DNA from: CAZWRK01 sp964635875
GTDB taxonomy: Bacteria > Pseudomonadota > Gammaproteobacteria > Burkholderiales > Aquaspirillaceae
Length of the DNA stretch: 11,689 nucleotides
Reading direction: 5' to 3'
NCBI GenBank assembly: GCA_964635875.1
Contig: CAZWRK010000126.1
Coordinates: 1-11,689, forward strand
Shown here: positions 4,161 through 11,620 of the stretch, piece after piece
Layout: each line of letters begins with the position of its first letter
How positions within the stretch are numbered: the stretch's first letter is position 1
Position numbers and translations under genes: made by a program
Notes under the pieces: generated by a model
Database searches by the model: none
What the model was told of the DNA's origin: nothing
Seen by the model: the letters and a program-made list of their open reading frames with translations, nothing else

Positions 4161-6033
4161 TGTAATTGGACTGGATTTAGAAACTAGCGGTCTAAATCCT
4201 GCACTGGATAAGATTTTATTAATAACCCTTTATAATGCTCAAAAGGATACTTATATTACTATAAAAGGGGATTATATAGAGTCTAATCGTACTTTATTAA
4301 CAAAGATATTACAAGATCCTTATAATTTAATTATAGGACATAATTTAAAATTCGATTATTCTTTTTTAAGACTCTTTAATATAGAGATTCTTTCGGATAC
4401 TTACTGTACATTAACGGCTGAAAGAGTTCTCAATGGTGGTAGGAATACTAATTGCAGTTTGGACTTTATTCTGGATAAATATCTTTCTGTAAAATTAGAT
4501 AAGAAAATCCGCAAGAGTTTTATAAATAAGACTGACTTTAATTTCACAGAAGAGCAGCTTTTATACGCCAAAGAAGATGTAAAATATCTGGGAAAGTTAA
4601 GGGATATTCAACTTAAATTAATTACTAAATACAATTTAAGTAAGTGTGTAGAATTAGAGAACAGGTGCCTAAAAATATTTGCCGACATAGAGCTTAATGG
4701 AATACCTATAGATAAACAATATTGGCAAGAAAATATTATAAATTACTATACTTTAAACTTAGATCTTATCGAGACAAAATTAAATGATCTATGTATTCGC
4801 AGTTCCGATAAATATTTGAATAAGTATAAAACTTTAGATTTATTTTCTAAGGATATAGTATATCTTAGTGTTCAGGGAAGTAGAGTAAAAAACTCCAAAA
4901 TTGCCAATATTAATTGGAATAGTCATCAGGATATTTTAGACTTTTTTAAGGAAGTCTATAATGTTTCTTTATTAGATAAGCATAAAAAGCCCAGTACGAG
5001 CACTGAGACTTTACTGGAGATTTCAGGTTTATTTAAGGAAATATATGTACATTCTTTTGAAGAACAGCTTGAATATATCCATGCTATTAAAACTCCCAGT
5101 TGTTCCAACATAGCCGCAATGTTGATTATGTTTAAGAAGGTAAGTAAACTATTAGGTACTTTTGGTGTCAGTTTACTTAATAGGATTGAAAATAATAGGA
5201 TACATCCCAGCTTAAACCCCTTGGGTACGAATACGGGTAGGATTACCTGTACAAATCCTAATATCCAGCAGATGCCTGGTATAGATCGCTTTAGGCGAGG
5301 TTTTCGAGCTTCCGAAGGTTATTACATATTAGGTGCGGATTATTCCGCTGCTGAACTGCGTATTATTGCCAATTTTAGTGGGGATGAGACGATGATTACC
5401 TCTTTTAGACAAAAAGAGGATGTACACTCTAAAATGGCTTCTATATTACATAATAAAGAGGTAAGCAAGAGTATAAATCCACATCTACGCACAACGCAAA
5501 AAGTTGTAAACTTTGGATTAGCATACGGAATGGGTGTACATAGTCTTTCCACACATTTTAATGGTGATCTTAAAAAGGCACAAGAGTTTTTGGATAAATA
5601 TTTTGGAGCTTTTCCTAAGATAGGTTTATTTTTAGATAACTTAGGTAAGTCCGGAGTAGAAAGTTTAAGTAGTCGCACTTTTAGTCCTATTAATAGGGTT
5701 AGATGGTTTGATTTTGCACATGTAAAAAGAATTTCAGGGGATACGTTACAGAAAATAAAAAGACAGAGTAAGAATCACCCTATACAGGGTACTTGTGCTG
5801 ATATTGTTAAAATAGCTTTATTACTATTAGATGAATGGATAAAAAAGGAACAGTTGGATATAAGGATTATTATGCAAATCCATGATGAGATTCTTTTAGA
5901 AATCTCGGATAAGATCGATAAAAGTTATGCAGAAGAAAAAGTAAGAGAATTAATGCTGTTAGCGGGCTCTTATATAATAACAGAGCTAGATATGGAGGTT
6001 GATATACATATAAATAATTGTTGGACTAAATAA
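4135..6033 (+). CDS. Family A DNA polymerase with 3'-5' exonuclease
   Basis: This 632-aa protein is the replicative polymerase candidate. Exonuclease motifs: Exo I GLDLETSG with Asp14 and Glu16, Exo II GHNLKFD with Asp74, Exo III YAKED with Tyr144 and Asp148, so proofreading should be active. Polymerase motifs: TGRITCTNPNIQQMP (368-381), motif A ADYSAAELRI with Asp402, motif B RTTQKVVNFGLAYG with Arg452, Lys456, Phe460 and Tyr464, and motif C QIHDE (His583, Asp584, Glu585). The Phe in motif B is the E. coli Pol I type. There is no 5' nuclease domain, as is usual in phage PolA. The ATG lies inside the lysin gene (26-base overlap), suggesting coupled translation. No frameshift or missing residue is seen. 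Confidence 0.97.
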   Translation: MRPEKKYANVIGLDLETSGLNPALDKILLITLYNAQKDTYITIKGDYIESNRTLLTKILQDPYNLIIGHNLKFDYSFLRLFNIEILSDTYCTLTAERVLNGGRNTNCSLDFILDKYLSVKLDKKIRKSFINKTDFNFTEEQLLYAKEDVKYLGKLRDIQLKLITKYNLSKCVELENRCLKIFADIELNGIPIDKQYWQENIINYYTLNLDLIETKLNDLCIRSSDKYLNKYKTLDLFSKDIVYLSVQGSRVKNSKIANINWNSHQDILDFFKEVYNVSLLDKHKKPSTSTETLLEISGLFKEIYVHSFEEQLEYIHAIKTPSCSNIAAMLIMFKKVSKLLGTFGVSLLNRIENNRIHPSLNPLGTNTGRITCTNPNIQQMPGIDRFRRGFRASEGYYILGADYSAAELRIIANFSGDETMITSFRQKEDVHSKMASILHNKEVSKSINPHLRTTQKVVNFGLAYGMGVHSLSTHFNGDLKKAQEFLDKYFGAFPKIGLFLDNLGKSGVESLSSRTFSPINRVRWFDFAHVKRISGDTLQKIKRQSKNHPIQGTCADIVKIALLLLDEWIKKEQLDIRIIMQIHDEILLEISDKIDKSYAEEKVRELMLLAGSYIITELDMEVDIHINNCWTK

Positions 6034-6049
6034 CAAAAAAAAAAAAGAG

Positions 6050-6439
6050 ATGAGTAAAAATCGTAAGAAAATCCAGTTGACATCGGGTAAGATAGCTCGT
6101 GGAGCTATATCCTTTAGCAATCAGGGTTATTATCCGGGTGTATATATACCTTTACACCCACCTAATATAACGACGTTAAGGATTTTGAGTACTTTAATAG
6201 CCTCAAAAAGAGAGACACAGAAGAAACTATATCCCAAAGGTATGGTTTTTCGGATCCGTGATAACAAATGGAATTATAAGATAAATTCTATAGATTTTAC
6301 TCGGGGTGTAGTACACTTTTCAAACTATATTATAGAATTAGACTTATTTGTACAGATAATAGATCTTGCGGGCTCTTATAAAATAAACGATCAAGCTATG
6401 GCCATTGATATCCAAAGAGACTCATGTACGAACCTATAA
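6050..6439 (+). CDS. Unknown 129-aa protein
   Basis: No family recognised. The N-terminus is basic (SKNRKK), followed by a Gly/Tyr/Pro-rich segment (NQGYYPGVYIPLHPP), a helix-like region rich in Lys and Arg, and beta-like segments (GMVFRIRDNKW, GVVHFSNYIIELDLFVQII). It is soluble and without Cys-based metal motifs. It starts 17 bases after the polymerase stop, with AAAAGAG just before the ATG, and overlaps the next gene by 16 bases, so it belongs to the replication transcript. A DNA-binding accessory role is possible but unsupported. Confidence 0.75.
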   Translation: MSKNRKKIQLTSGKIARGAISFSNQGYYPGVYIPLHPPNITTLRILSTLIASKRETQKKLYPKGMVFRIRDNKWNYKINSIDFTRGVVHFSNYIIELDLFVQIIDLAGSYKINDQAMAIDIQRDSCTNL

Positions 6440-6732
6440 AGAGAGATATTTATATCAGTAAAGATACTGTAATTCACAGGGAAGATCAAGTCTACTCAAT
6501 AGGCAATACAGCCGTACGAGAGTATGTGAGGATTTTTTTAGTGGAGGGGGAGACTTTCTACAAAATAGTCATAGAATATGATGTATCGCGACGTAAAAAA
6601 GAGTTTATATTGAATATAGGCGATTTTAATGACTTAAAAGTAATTTACAATACTTGGAAACAGGGTTTACTTGAGAGTAATTTTAGTCAGTTGAATAGCA
6701 CTTTAGATGAATTTTTAAATATACCTACCTAA
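6424..6732 (+). CDS. Unknown 102-aa protein, probable paralogue of the 79-aa protein at 11267
   Basis: No known family. A beta-rich first half includes FYKIVIEYDVS (residues 45-55), followed by a helix with VIYNTWKQGLLESNF. The 79-aa protein at 11267-11506 has FYKVKI and, at similar spacing, IYSQYKNRLLEEGY. The shared order suggests a small alpha/beta fold present twice in this genome. The ATG lies within the end of the preceding gene, and the following gene starts immediately after its stop, so translation is probably coupled across all three. Confidence 0.72.
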   Translation: MYEPIKRDIYISKDTVIHREDQVYSIGNTAVREYVRIFLVEGETFYKIVIEYDVSRRKKEFILNIGDFNDLKVIYNTWKQGLLESNFSQLNSTLDEFLNIPT

Positions 6733-7011
6733 ATGAGACATAGACTATCCACACAAAATCGAGAACAGCTTATACAATGGTTTGAGGATCTTTATATATT
6801 TCCTCATACTGTTAATATGCTTATCTATATAACCACAGGTGGTTATATAGTTTATAGGGATAAGAATATCCCCCCTCCCTATTCCAGTTATAGGGAGTGG
6901 ATTTTAAAGGCACCTTCCGCTAACGGTACAGTAATGACAGAGGTAGAATTTAAGGCCTTTATATTGGAGATAGAAAAGTTTGGAAACCACTATTATAGTA
7001 AAAGGAGATAA
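6733..7011 (+). CDS. Unknown 92-aa protein
   Basis: No family recognised. It has an N-terminal helix-like region (NREQLIQWFEDLYIF), a Tyr/Ile-rich middle (LIYITTGGYIVYRD), a PPPYSSY turn and a C-terminal helix (EVEFKAFILEIEKFG) with a basic tail. The ATG begins at the base after the previous stop codon, so it depends on the upstream transcript and perhaps on terminating ribosomes. No membrane segment is clear. Confidence 0.72.
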   Translation: MRHRLSTQNREQLIQWFEDLYIFPHTVNMLIYITTGGYIVYRDKNIPPPYSSYREWILKAPSANGTVMTEVEFKAFILEIEKFGNHYYSKRR

Positions 7012-7018
7012 TTAAATC

Positions 7019-7570
7019 ATGGAAATTAATATTAATTTAGACCATCTGAAAAAATATGGGTTAACTGCGAATCATTATGTAGTTTTAACTTATATTTATA
7101 ATTTGAAAGATGTACCTAATATGTACGAGGATTATTGTACTCTTTTAATAGAAAAGGGGTACATTTACCAAGGACAGTTAGTAGAACCAGGTAAATATTT
7201 ATTACTGGAGAAGGCGTATAAAGCATTTTTCCGGAAAAACTACTGGCATGAATTTATATGCAAGTATCCCTACGCTACACCTCAAGGCCGTATTTTACAT
7301 ACTAATTTAAGAGAGGCTAAAAAGATTTTTGAAAAAGTTTTTATTAAGTCTGACTCTAAATTTCAATTATTGATGCAGTGTTTAACAGCTGAAATAGAGT
7401 TTAGGATTACGAAAGGGTATGAGAATTATATGTATAATGTATATAATTATTTAAAAAAAGAGCACTATTTAAGATTTGCAAATAATGAAGAAAGAGGAAA
7501 TCAATACAGATTTTCTGACGAGCTTAAAGAATACGACAGGGATGTTGAATCTCAGGAGTGTTTTAGATAA
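7019..7570 (+). CDS. Unknown 183-aa protein, possible winged-helix helicase accessory factor
   Basis: Residues 8-50 (LKKYGLTANHYVVLTYIY, then LIEKGYI) resemble the helix-turn-helix core of a winged-helix domain. The C-terminal half has RILHTNLREAKKIFEKV and a helical stretch to YNYLKKEHYLRF, a pattern I associate with small phage proteins found beside replicative helicases. Its end overlaps the helicase gene by 86 bases in another frame. Together these make a helicase loader or initiator a reasonable hypothesis, but no AAA+ or other diagnostic motif is present. AAAGGAGA lies 13-20 bases upstream of the ATG. Confidence 0.72.
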   Translation: MEININLDHLKKYGLTANHYVVLTYIYNLKDVPNMYEDYCTLLIEKGYIYQGQLVEPGKYLLLEKAYKAFFRKNYWHEFICKYPYATPQGRILHTNLREAKKIFEKVFIKSDSKFQLLMQCLTAEIEFRITKGYENYMYNVYNYLKKEHYLRFANNEERGNQYRFSDELKEYDRDVESQECFR

Positions 7571-8426
7571 GAGTCTAGATACAATACTAAGTAGGAAGTC
7601 CGGCTTAAAATGGGCGTTTAAAACGGGATGGGATAACTTAGACACGGCTTTAGGTTGTGGTATTCCCTTTGATACTACTGTAACTATAGGAGCCCGATTA
7701 AGGGTAGGTAAATCTGCGTTTGCAACTAGATTATTACTCAATATATTTGAGTATAATACAGATGTGAATAAAATTGCATTGTATTGGAATTGGGAAATGC
7801 CCGCCTATCAACAAGGTGTCCGTATATTTTCAGGGTTTACCCATAAAAGTGTAAATACGTTAATGTCAGCACGTGAGAGTCTTGATGAGTTAACATACCA
7901 ACAGTGTATTGACTTTAGAGATAATCTAAAGGAAGAGTATATTTATTTTATAGATAAATCAGTATCTATAGATCAGATAGAGGAAGTTATTCGTAGGGTA
8001 CGCTACGATAACCCTAATTTCAAGATTTTAAATATATTTGATCATACTCGCTTAATAGTAACAAAAGACGAGAGAACCGAGGAAGAAAAATTACATAAAT
8101 TTTATAAAGCGTGTATCAATTGGACTAAGCACTTAAATTGTACTAATATAGTACTTAGTCAGCTGGGAAGAAAACTTGAGGAAGACAACCGTAATTCTAA
8201 ATATAGAAATCCTATGGATTCCGATTTATTTGGAGCGGATGCAGTTGCTCAATGTAGCAATATAATTATGTTACTACACCGTCCTGAATTGTATGATATA
8301 TCTGTACATAATGGTATCCTTACAGAGGGTAAAATTTTTATGGATATTGTAAAAAACAGAGATGGCCCTATTACAAAGTTGATATTCGAGCATGATTTAA
8401 GTAAAAATATAATACAATCACTTTAA
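7485..8426 (+). CDS. DnaB-type (SF4) replicative helicase, RecA core only
   Basis: The motor that unwinds DNA at the fork. Numbered from the ATG at 7485: GARLRVGKS with Lys76 (Walker A, as in ARPSMGKT of DnaB), NWEMP with Glu104, ILNIFDHTRLI with Asp186 (Walker B), IVLSQLGRK with Gln226 and Arg229, then DLFGADAVAQCSNIIMLLHRPE and VKNRDGP near the end, all in DnaB order. At 313 aa it lacks the N-terminal primase-interacting domain of cellular DnaB (about 460 aa), as in some phage helicases. A TTG at 7476 would add three residues, and an ATG at 7542 would remove most of the overlap with the upstream gene; the core begins after both. Asp-His replaces the usual Asp-Tyr of Walker B. Confidence 0.92.
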   Translation: MKKEEINTDFLTSLKNTTGMLNLRSVLDKSLDTILSRKSGLKWAFKTGWDNLDTALGCGIPFDTTVTIGARLRVGKSAFATRLLLNIFEYNTDVNKIALYWNWEMPAYQQGVRIFSGFTHKSVNTLMSARESLDELTYQQCIDFRDNLKEEYIYFIDKSVSIDQIEEVIRRVRYDNPNFKILNIFDHTRLIVTKDERTEEEKLHKFYKACINWTKHLNCTNIVLSQLGRKLEEDNRNSKYRNPMDSDLFGADAVAQCSNIIMLLHRPELYDISVHNGILTEGKIFMDIVKNRDGPITKLIFEHDLSKNIIQSL

Positions 8427-8461
8427 TATTTATTCGTTAACCGCCTATAAATAAAAGGCAC

Positions 8462-9082
8462 ATGGAGGATTTAAAAGAGACTAACCAAATTCAGTTTATA
8501 ACTACAAGTAAGGGGATTACCCCTGAAAACTCTACTTTAGAAACCTTAGGAATAGCTCCTAATAATTTCTATAAAGAGATAGAGATAGCTTTTCTTTCTA
8601 AATTATTACCTAAAGAGATTAATACTTTAGAAAAAGCGATCTTAGTGGCTCTAAAAGGTAGAGAGTTGGGTTTAGGGTCTATGGCTTCTTTTGATTTGAT
8701 TGATATCATTCAGAACAAGCCTTCCTTAAAAGCTCAGGGTATGTTAGCTTTACTATACAAAGCCGGACACAGTTTTCGTATTATTAAAGACTTTGAGCGT
8801 ATAGTAGATGATAATAAAAAAGAGGATAGGATTACTATAGTAGGCTTTAAGCGAAAAGGGGACTTGATACTTGAGGGTGGAGAACCCATACTCAAGACAG
8901 CCTCGTTTTTAATGTCCGAGGCTACCAGTATGAAATATACCTCGAAAGAACAGTGGGTGAAACAACCTCATGTAATGTTACTTTGGAGAGCGATCTCAAA
9001 AGGAATGCGATTATACTTTCCTGATTTAATACAGGGTATGTATGAGACTACTGAAGTATTAGATTTCACGGGAGCTTCTTAG
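8462..9082 (+). CDS. RecT-like single-strand annealing protein
   Basis: The 206-aa protein has AILVALKGRELGLGSMASFD (residues 59-78), NKPSLKAQGMLALLYKAG (85-102), a central beta region, and a C-terminal part with WVKQPHVMLLWRAISKGMR, then FPDLIQGMY-T-E. This order (G-E-LGL-M, a KP-L-A-M-L-A segment, then a ML-RA-S-R-FPD-G-Y block) is typical of a branch of RecT recombinases. Such proteins anneal complementary single strands, usually with an exonuclease partner; none is obvious here. It stands between helicase and candidate SSB genes, fitting recombination-linked replication. Only a weak AAAGG precedes the ATG. Confidence 0.8.
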   Translation: MEDLKETNQIQFITTSKGITPENSTLETLGIAPNNFYKEIEIAFLSKLLPKEINTLEKAILVALKGRELGLGSMASFDLIDIIQNKPSLKAQGMLALLYKAGHSFRIIKDFERIVDDNKKEDRITIVGFKRKGDLILEGGEPILKTASFLMSEATSMKYTSKEQWVKQPHVMLLWRAISKGMRLYFPDLIQGMYETTEVLDFTGAS

Positions 9083-9121
9083 ATAGTTTATTTAAGTTAA
9101 AACATTTTTAAAACATTTTAT

Positions 9122-9748
9122 ATGCAATTTACACCGGACAAGTACGAAGGGAACTATGCCTTACTACCCTTCGGAATCCACAAAGTAAGGTTGGATGGCT
9201 TTGATATTATCCGTTATGAGGATACGGATAACTATAGTTTTCAGTGGATATTCATTGAAATTCCTCAAAAAGATACAGACTCTCCGAGGTTACATAAGTT
9301 TACACAACAGCGTATAAACGAGAAGGTAACTGACAGAAAGAAATTAGACTCTTTACTGAATACTATCTACCACATCTTAAAGCACGTAGTTCCCAGAGAG
9401 GTTATTACTTTTGAGAAGAAGGATGATGTCGGTAATGTTATTGAGAAAGTAAACGGAGATCTCGCTTACTTAGCTATAGTTCAATCGCCTGATATGTATG
9501 CGTTAGGGCAAAACATTAAGAAGATCGTTGACGATTATAGGAATACACCTATAAAAATTAAGATCAGTCAGAAAGTGTTTAACAACAAATTGATTATTGA
9601 TTTTGATCAGATCAATAAGCCCTTTGTGGACTTTCAGGACGGTACTAAATTGGTATTTTCTGAGGCTAAAGATGTAGAAACTCTTCAGGCTTCCAAGGAT
9701 ACTTATAATCCACCTTCTTTTAGTGATGTAGCGAGCTTTTTAACGTAG
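9122..9748 (+). CDS. Candidate phage single-stranded DNA-binding protein
   Basis: A 208-aa, mainly beta-like protein: GNYALLPFGIHKVRLDGFDI at the start, a strand pair around YSFQWIFIEIPQ, and NTPIKIKISQKVFNNKLIIDF later. The layout, a strand-rich domain of around 180 residues followed by a flexible tail, and the place directly after the RecT-like gene match phage ssDNA-binding proteins such as the DUF669 group. I see no decisive motif; the tail (PPSFSDVASFLT) is not the classic acidic SSB tip. The gene is followed by a strong terminator, so it ends the operon. Confidence 0.5.
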   Translation: MQFTPDKYEGNYALLPFGIHKVRLDGFDIIRYEDTDNYSFQWIFIEIPQKDTDSPRLHKFTQQRINEKVTDRKKLDSLLNTIYHILKHVVPREVITFEKKDDVGNVIEKVNGDLAYLAIVQSPDMYALGQNIKKIVDDYRNTPIKIKISQKVFNNKLIIDFDQINKPFVDFQDGTKLVFSEAKDVETLQASKDTYNPPSFSDVASFLT

Positions 9749-9759
9749 ATTAGTTATGT

Positions 9760-9782
9760 AAAAAGGGGTATTACCCCTTTTT
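9760..9782. terminator. Intrinsic terminator after the candidate SSB gene
   Basis: AAAAAGGGGT (9760-9769) pairs perfectly with ACCCCTTTTT (9773-9782) across ATT. The A- and T-runs make it usable in both directions. It lies 12 bases after the stop and 10 bases before the next ATG, so the primase gene needs readthrough or a promoter I cannot see. Confidence 0.88.
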
Positions 9783-9791
9783 ACTTTAGTC

Positions 9792-10793
9792 ATGTTATAT
9801 AGAATTAGTTTAACAGTAGAGAATGTTCTTTCCAGAATAAAAGAGTATGATTTATACGCTTACTACTGGATATCGAATTTTACGGCCGGAAAGCCTTATT
9901 ACTCACCTTTTAGAAAAGAATCTCACCCAAGTTTTAATATTTATTATGCTTATAATGGAGCCCTACTTTGGAAGGATTTTGCTACGGGAGAGTGTGGGAA
10001 TGTGATACAATTTATTGCAAAAATGTTTGGTATAACATACAATGCAGCTTTGTTAAAGATAAATAGGGACTTATCCTTAAACCTAGATGAAGAAGTAATC
10101 TTGAGATTTTTAAATCTGGAAAGTATAAGTAAAGTACCCTGTTCTAAATATACAGAGACCCCCCTTATACATGGTACGAAAAAGTCTTTAGAAATTTTTG
10201 ATGTTCCTTGGAATACGGAGAACTATTCTTTTTGGCGCAAATATGGGATACCTCAAACACTCTTGAAATTTTATAACATTTACCCTATAACAGGGTTTAG
10301 CTTCAATGGTAGAGCTGTAACTAAGTTAAGATATGCTTATGCCTTTTCGTTTTTATTTGAAGGAGAAATTTATTACAAAATATATCAACCTTTTAATACA
10401 AAATACAAGTGGATTAGCAATGTCCATTCGGCTATTCTACAGGGACTCGAGCAGTTGGCAGTAGAGAACAGAAAGCATGATATATTGATTATCTCTAAGA
10501 GTTTGAAAGATATTTTATGTTTGAGGTTGCTGAAAGTGGCTGCAGTAGCACCTCAGTCCGAGTCCAATCAATTTACCCCTGAGTTAGTCTCTAAGTTATC
10601 CCTATATGGTAAGAAAATAATAGTATTCTTTGACAATGATGCTACGGGGATTACTTATGCTAACCTAATTAAGAGCAGGTATGGATTTGATTCTATTCAA
10701 CTGGAACAGTCTAAGGATATCTCTGATTACATCTCAAAGTATGGATTAGAACCCGCAAAAAAACTATTATGGGAAAAAATAAATCTTTTATAA
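9792..10793 (+). CDS. DnaG-like primase, CHC2-like plus TOPRIM domains, with altered key residues
   Basis: Residues 36-75 (YYSPFRKESHPSFNIYY, then KDFATGECGNVIQFIAK) match the CHC2 zinc-domain layout, PF-E-SF followed by F-G-GNVI-F, but most zinc-binding Cys/His are gone. Residues 229-310 look like TOPRIM: HDILIISKSLKDILCL at the catalytic-Glu position, AVAPQSE, IIVFFDNDATG with Asp281 and Asp283, and a final KDISDYI. The usual Glu-Gly is replaced by Lys-Ser (236-237). I recall a similar KS-KD variant in Bacteroidota phage proteins, so it may be a lineage feature. It could still prime, or serve as a structural subunit. The 333-aa length is short for DnaG. It overlaps the nuclease gene by 25 bases. 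Confidence 0.8.
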   Translation: MLYRISLTVENVLSRIKEYDLYAYYWISNFTAGKPYYSPFRKESHPSFNIYYAYNGALLWKDFATGECGNVIQFIAKMFGITYNAALLKINRDLSLNLDEEVILRFLNLESISKVPCSKYTETPLIHGTKKSLEIFDVPWNTENYSFWRKYGIPQTLLKFYNIYPITGFSFNGRAVTKLRYAYAFSFLFEGEIYYKIYQPFNTKYKWISNVHSAILQGLEQLAVENRKHDILIISKSLKDILCLRLLKVAAVAPQSESNQFTPELVSKLSLYGKKIIVFFDNDATGITYANLIKSRYGFDSIQLEQSKDISDYISKYGLEPAKKLLWEKINLL

Positions 10794-11179
10794 AGATTCC
10801 TTCTAAGAGCAATAAATTCAAGTTGTATCAATTTGAGTACTATTTAGCAACTATAGCTTTAAATTACAATTTAGAGATAGAAAAAGAGTTTAAATTTGAT
10901 ACTTTAGAAGGTAGGAGATATAGATTTGATTACTGTTTTCCATCTATAAGGTTAGCTGTGGAGATAGACGGAGGTGTATGGATGGATAAGAGTGGTCATT
11001 CGTCCGGAGAAGGTATTACTAAGGATATAGAGAAGTTAAATTTAGCCGTATTGAACAGGTATGTAGTTTTGAGGTTTACATACCAACAAAGTACGAGTTA
11101 TATAAAAAATGTATTGGAAACTTATTTAGAAAAGATATTAAACTTACAAAAAAAAACTGAAGGAAATGGTAATACATAG
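10769..11179 (+). CDS. PD-(D/E)XK nuclease of the DUF559/Vsr-like type
   Basis: The 136-aa protein has YRFDYCFPSIRLAVEIDGGV (residues 51-70), then W71, GHSSGEGITKDIEKLN (76-91) and YVVLRFTYQQ (98-107). FD followed by EIDG, with H-G-DIEK-N and a final VLRF strand, is the signature of the DUF559/Vsr-related nucleases; Asp54, Glu65 and Asp67 are likely metal ligands. Phage members may act in repair, recombination or junction cutting. The start lies inside the primase gene (25-base overlap). The last residues, KKTEGNGNT, are encoded by the left copy of a 45-bp direct repeat, so the C-terminus may have been altered by the event that made the repeat. Confidence 0.87.
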   Translation: MGKNKSFIKIPSKSNKFKLYQFEYYLATIALNYNLEIEKEFKFDTLEGRRYRFDYCFPSIRLAVEIDGGVWMDKSGHSSGEGITKDIEKLNLAVLNRYVVLRFTYQQSTSYIKNVLETYLEKILNLQKKTEGNGNT

Positions 11180-11193
11180 ATATTTTACGAGAG
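11148..11193 (+). repeat. Direct repeat flanking the 79-aa gene, left copy
   Basis: A9-CTGAAGG followed by AATGGTAATACATAGATATT and TTACGAGAG. It matches 11505-11549 with two or three differences next to the ATG. In this copy the ATG at 11166 opens only a 13-codon frame (MVIHRYFTRVYIV), apparently the broken start of the 32-aa ORF at 11522. Confidence 0.9.
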
Positions 11194-11266
11194 TATACAT
11201 TGTTTAGTAGAAAACAAATCGAAGAAGCTATATAATCATCAAATTAATGTTTACAAATCATTTATT

Positions 11267-11506
11267 ATGGATACATTTATAAAGGGTGATAAACAAGCAT
11301 GTATCTATACTGTAAGACAGGACTTTTACAAGGTTAAAATCATCCTGAAATATGAAACTGGATACCAAGAGACCTCTGTTAAAGAGGACTTTAAGAATGA
11401 GAGAGTGGCTCTTGCTCACATATATAGTCAATATAAAAATAGACTATTAGAGGAAGGGTATATGCAAACAGGTAATCATTTGGAATGTGTATTAAATGGA
11501 AAATAA
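11267..11506 (+). CDS. Unknown 79-aa protein between direct repeats
   Basis: No known family. DFYKVKIILKYETGYQ looks like a beta hairpin and is followed by a helix (ERVALAHIYSQYKNRLLEEGY) and a short tail. FYKVKI and the IY-x-x-YK-x-x-LLE-x-x-Y helix match the 102-aa protein at 6424-6732, so the two are probably paralogues. It is flanked by 45-bp direct repeats, as if inserted or duplicated as a unit of 356 bases. No Shine-Dalgarno sequence precedes the ATG. The 87 bases before it hold only the repeat and AT-rich sequence. Confidence 0.68.
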   Translation: MDTFIKGDKQACIYTVRQDFYKVKIILKYETGYQETSVKEDFKNERVALAHIYSQYKNRLLEEGYMQTGNHLECVLNGK

Positions 11507-11549
11507 AAAAAAACTGAAAAAATGGTAATACATAGATATTTTACGAGAG
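11505..11549 (+). repeat. Direct repeat flanking the 79-aa gene, right copy
   Basis: A9-CTG followed by six A residues, then the same TGGTAATACATAGATATTTT and ACGAGAG as the left copy. The two are 356 bases apart measured from ATG to ATG. Here the ATG at 11522 leads into an intact 32-codon frame. Confidence 0.9.
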
Positions 11550-11620
11550 CTTTAGAAGACTCTCAATTTTTCGAAGCACCTAAAAGTGTTTTTGACTTAT
11601 TTAATTATAATACTGTATGA
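11522..11620 (+). CDS. Possible 32-aa small protein
   Basis: It starts MVIHRYFTRALEDSQFF and ends at TGA 11618-11620, overlapping the next ATG as GTATGA. Its first nine codons are duplicated 356 bases upstream. The short length makes it uncertain, but the overlap with the next start and the A-rich leader fit the genes around it. No function can be suggested. Confidence 0.45.
   Translation: MVIHRYFTRALEDSQFFEAPKSVFDLFNYNTV

Noticed and set aside
5340..5678. Minus-strand open frame of 112 codons
   Set aside because: It lies wholly inside the conserved polymerase domain, antisense to motifs A and B, and resembles no protein.
7469..7741. Minus-strand open frame of 90 codons
   Set aside because: It is antisense to the helicase start and Walker A region; a shadow frame.
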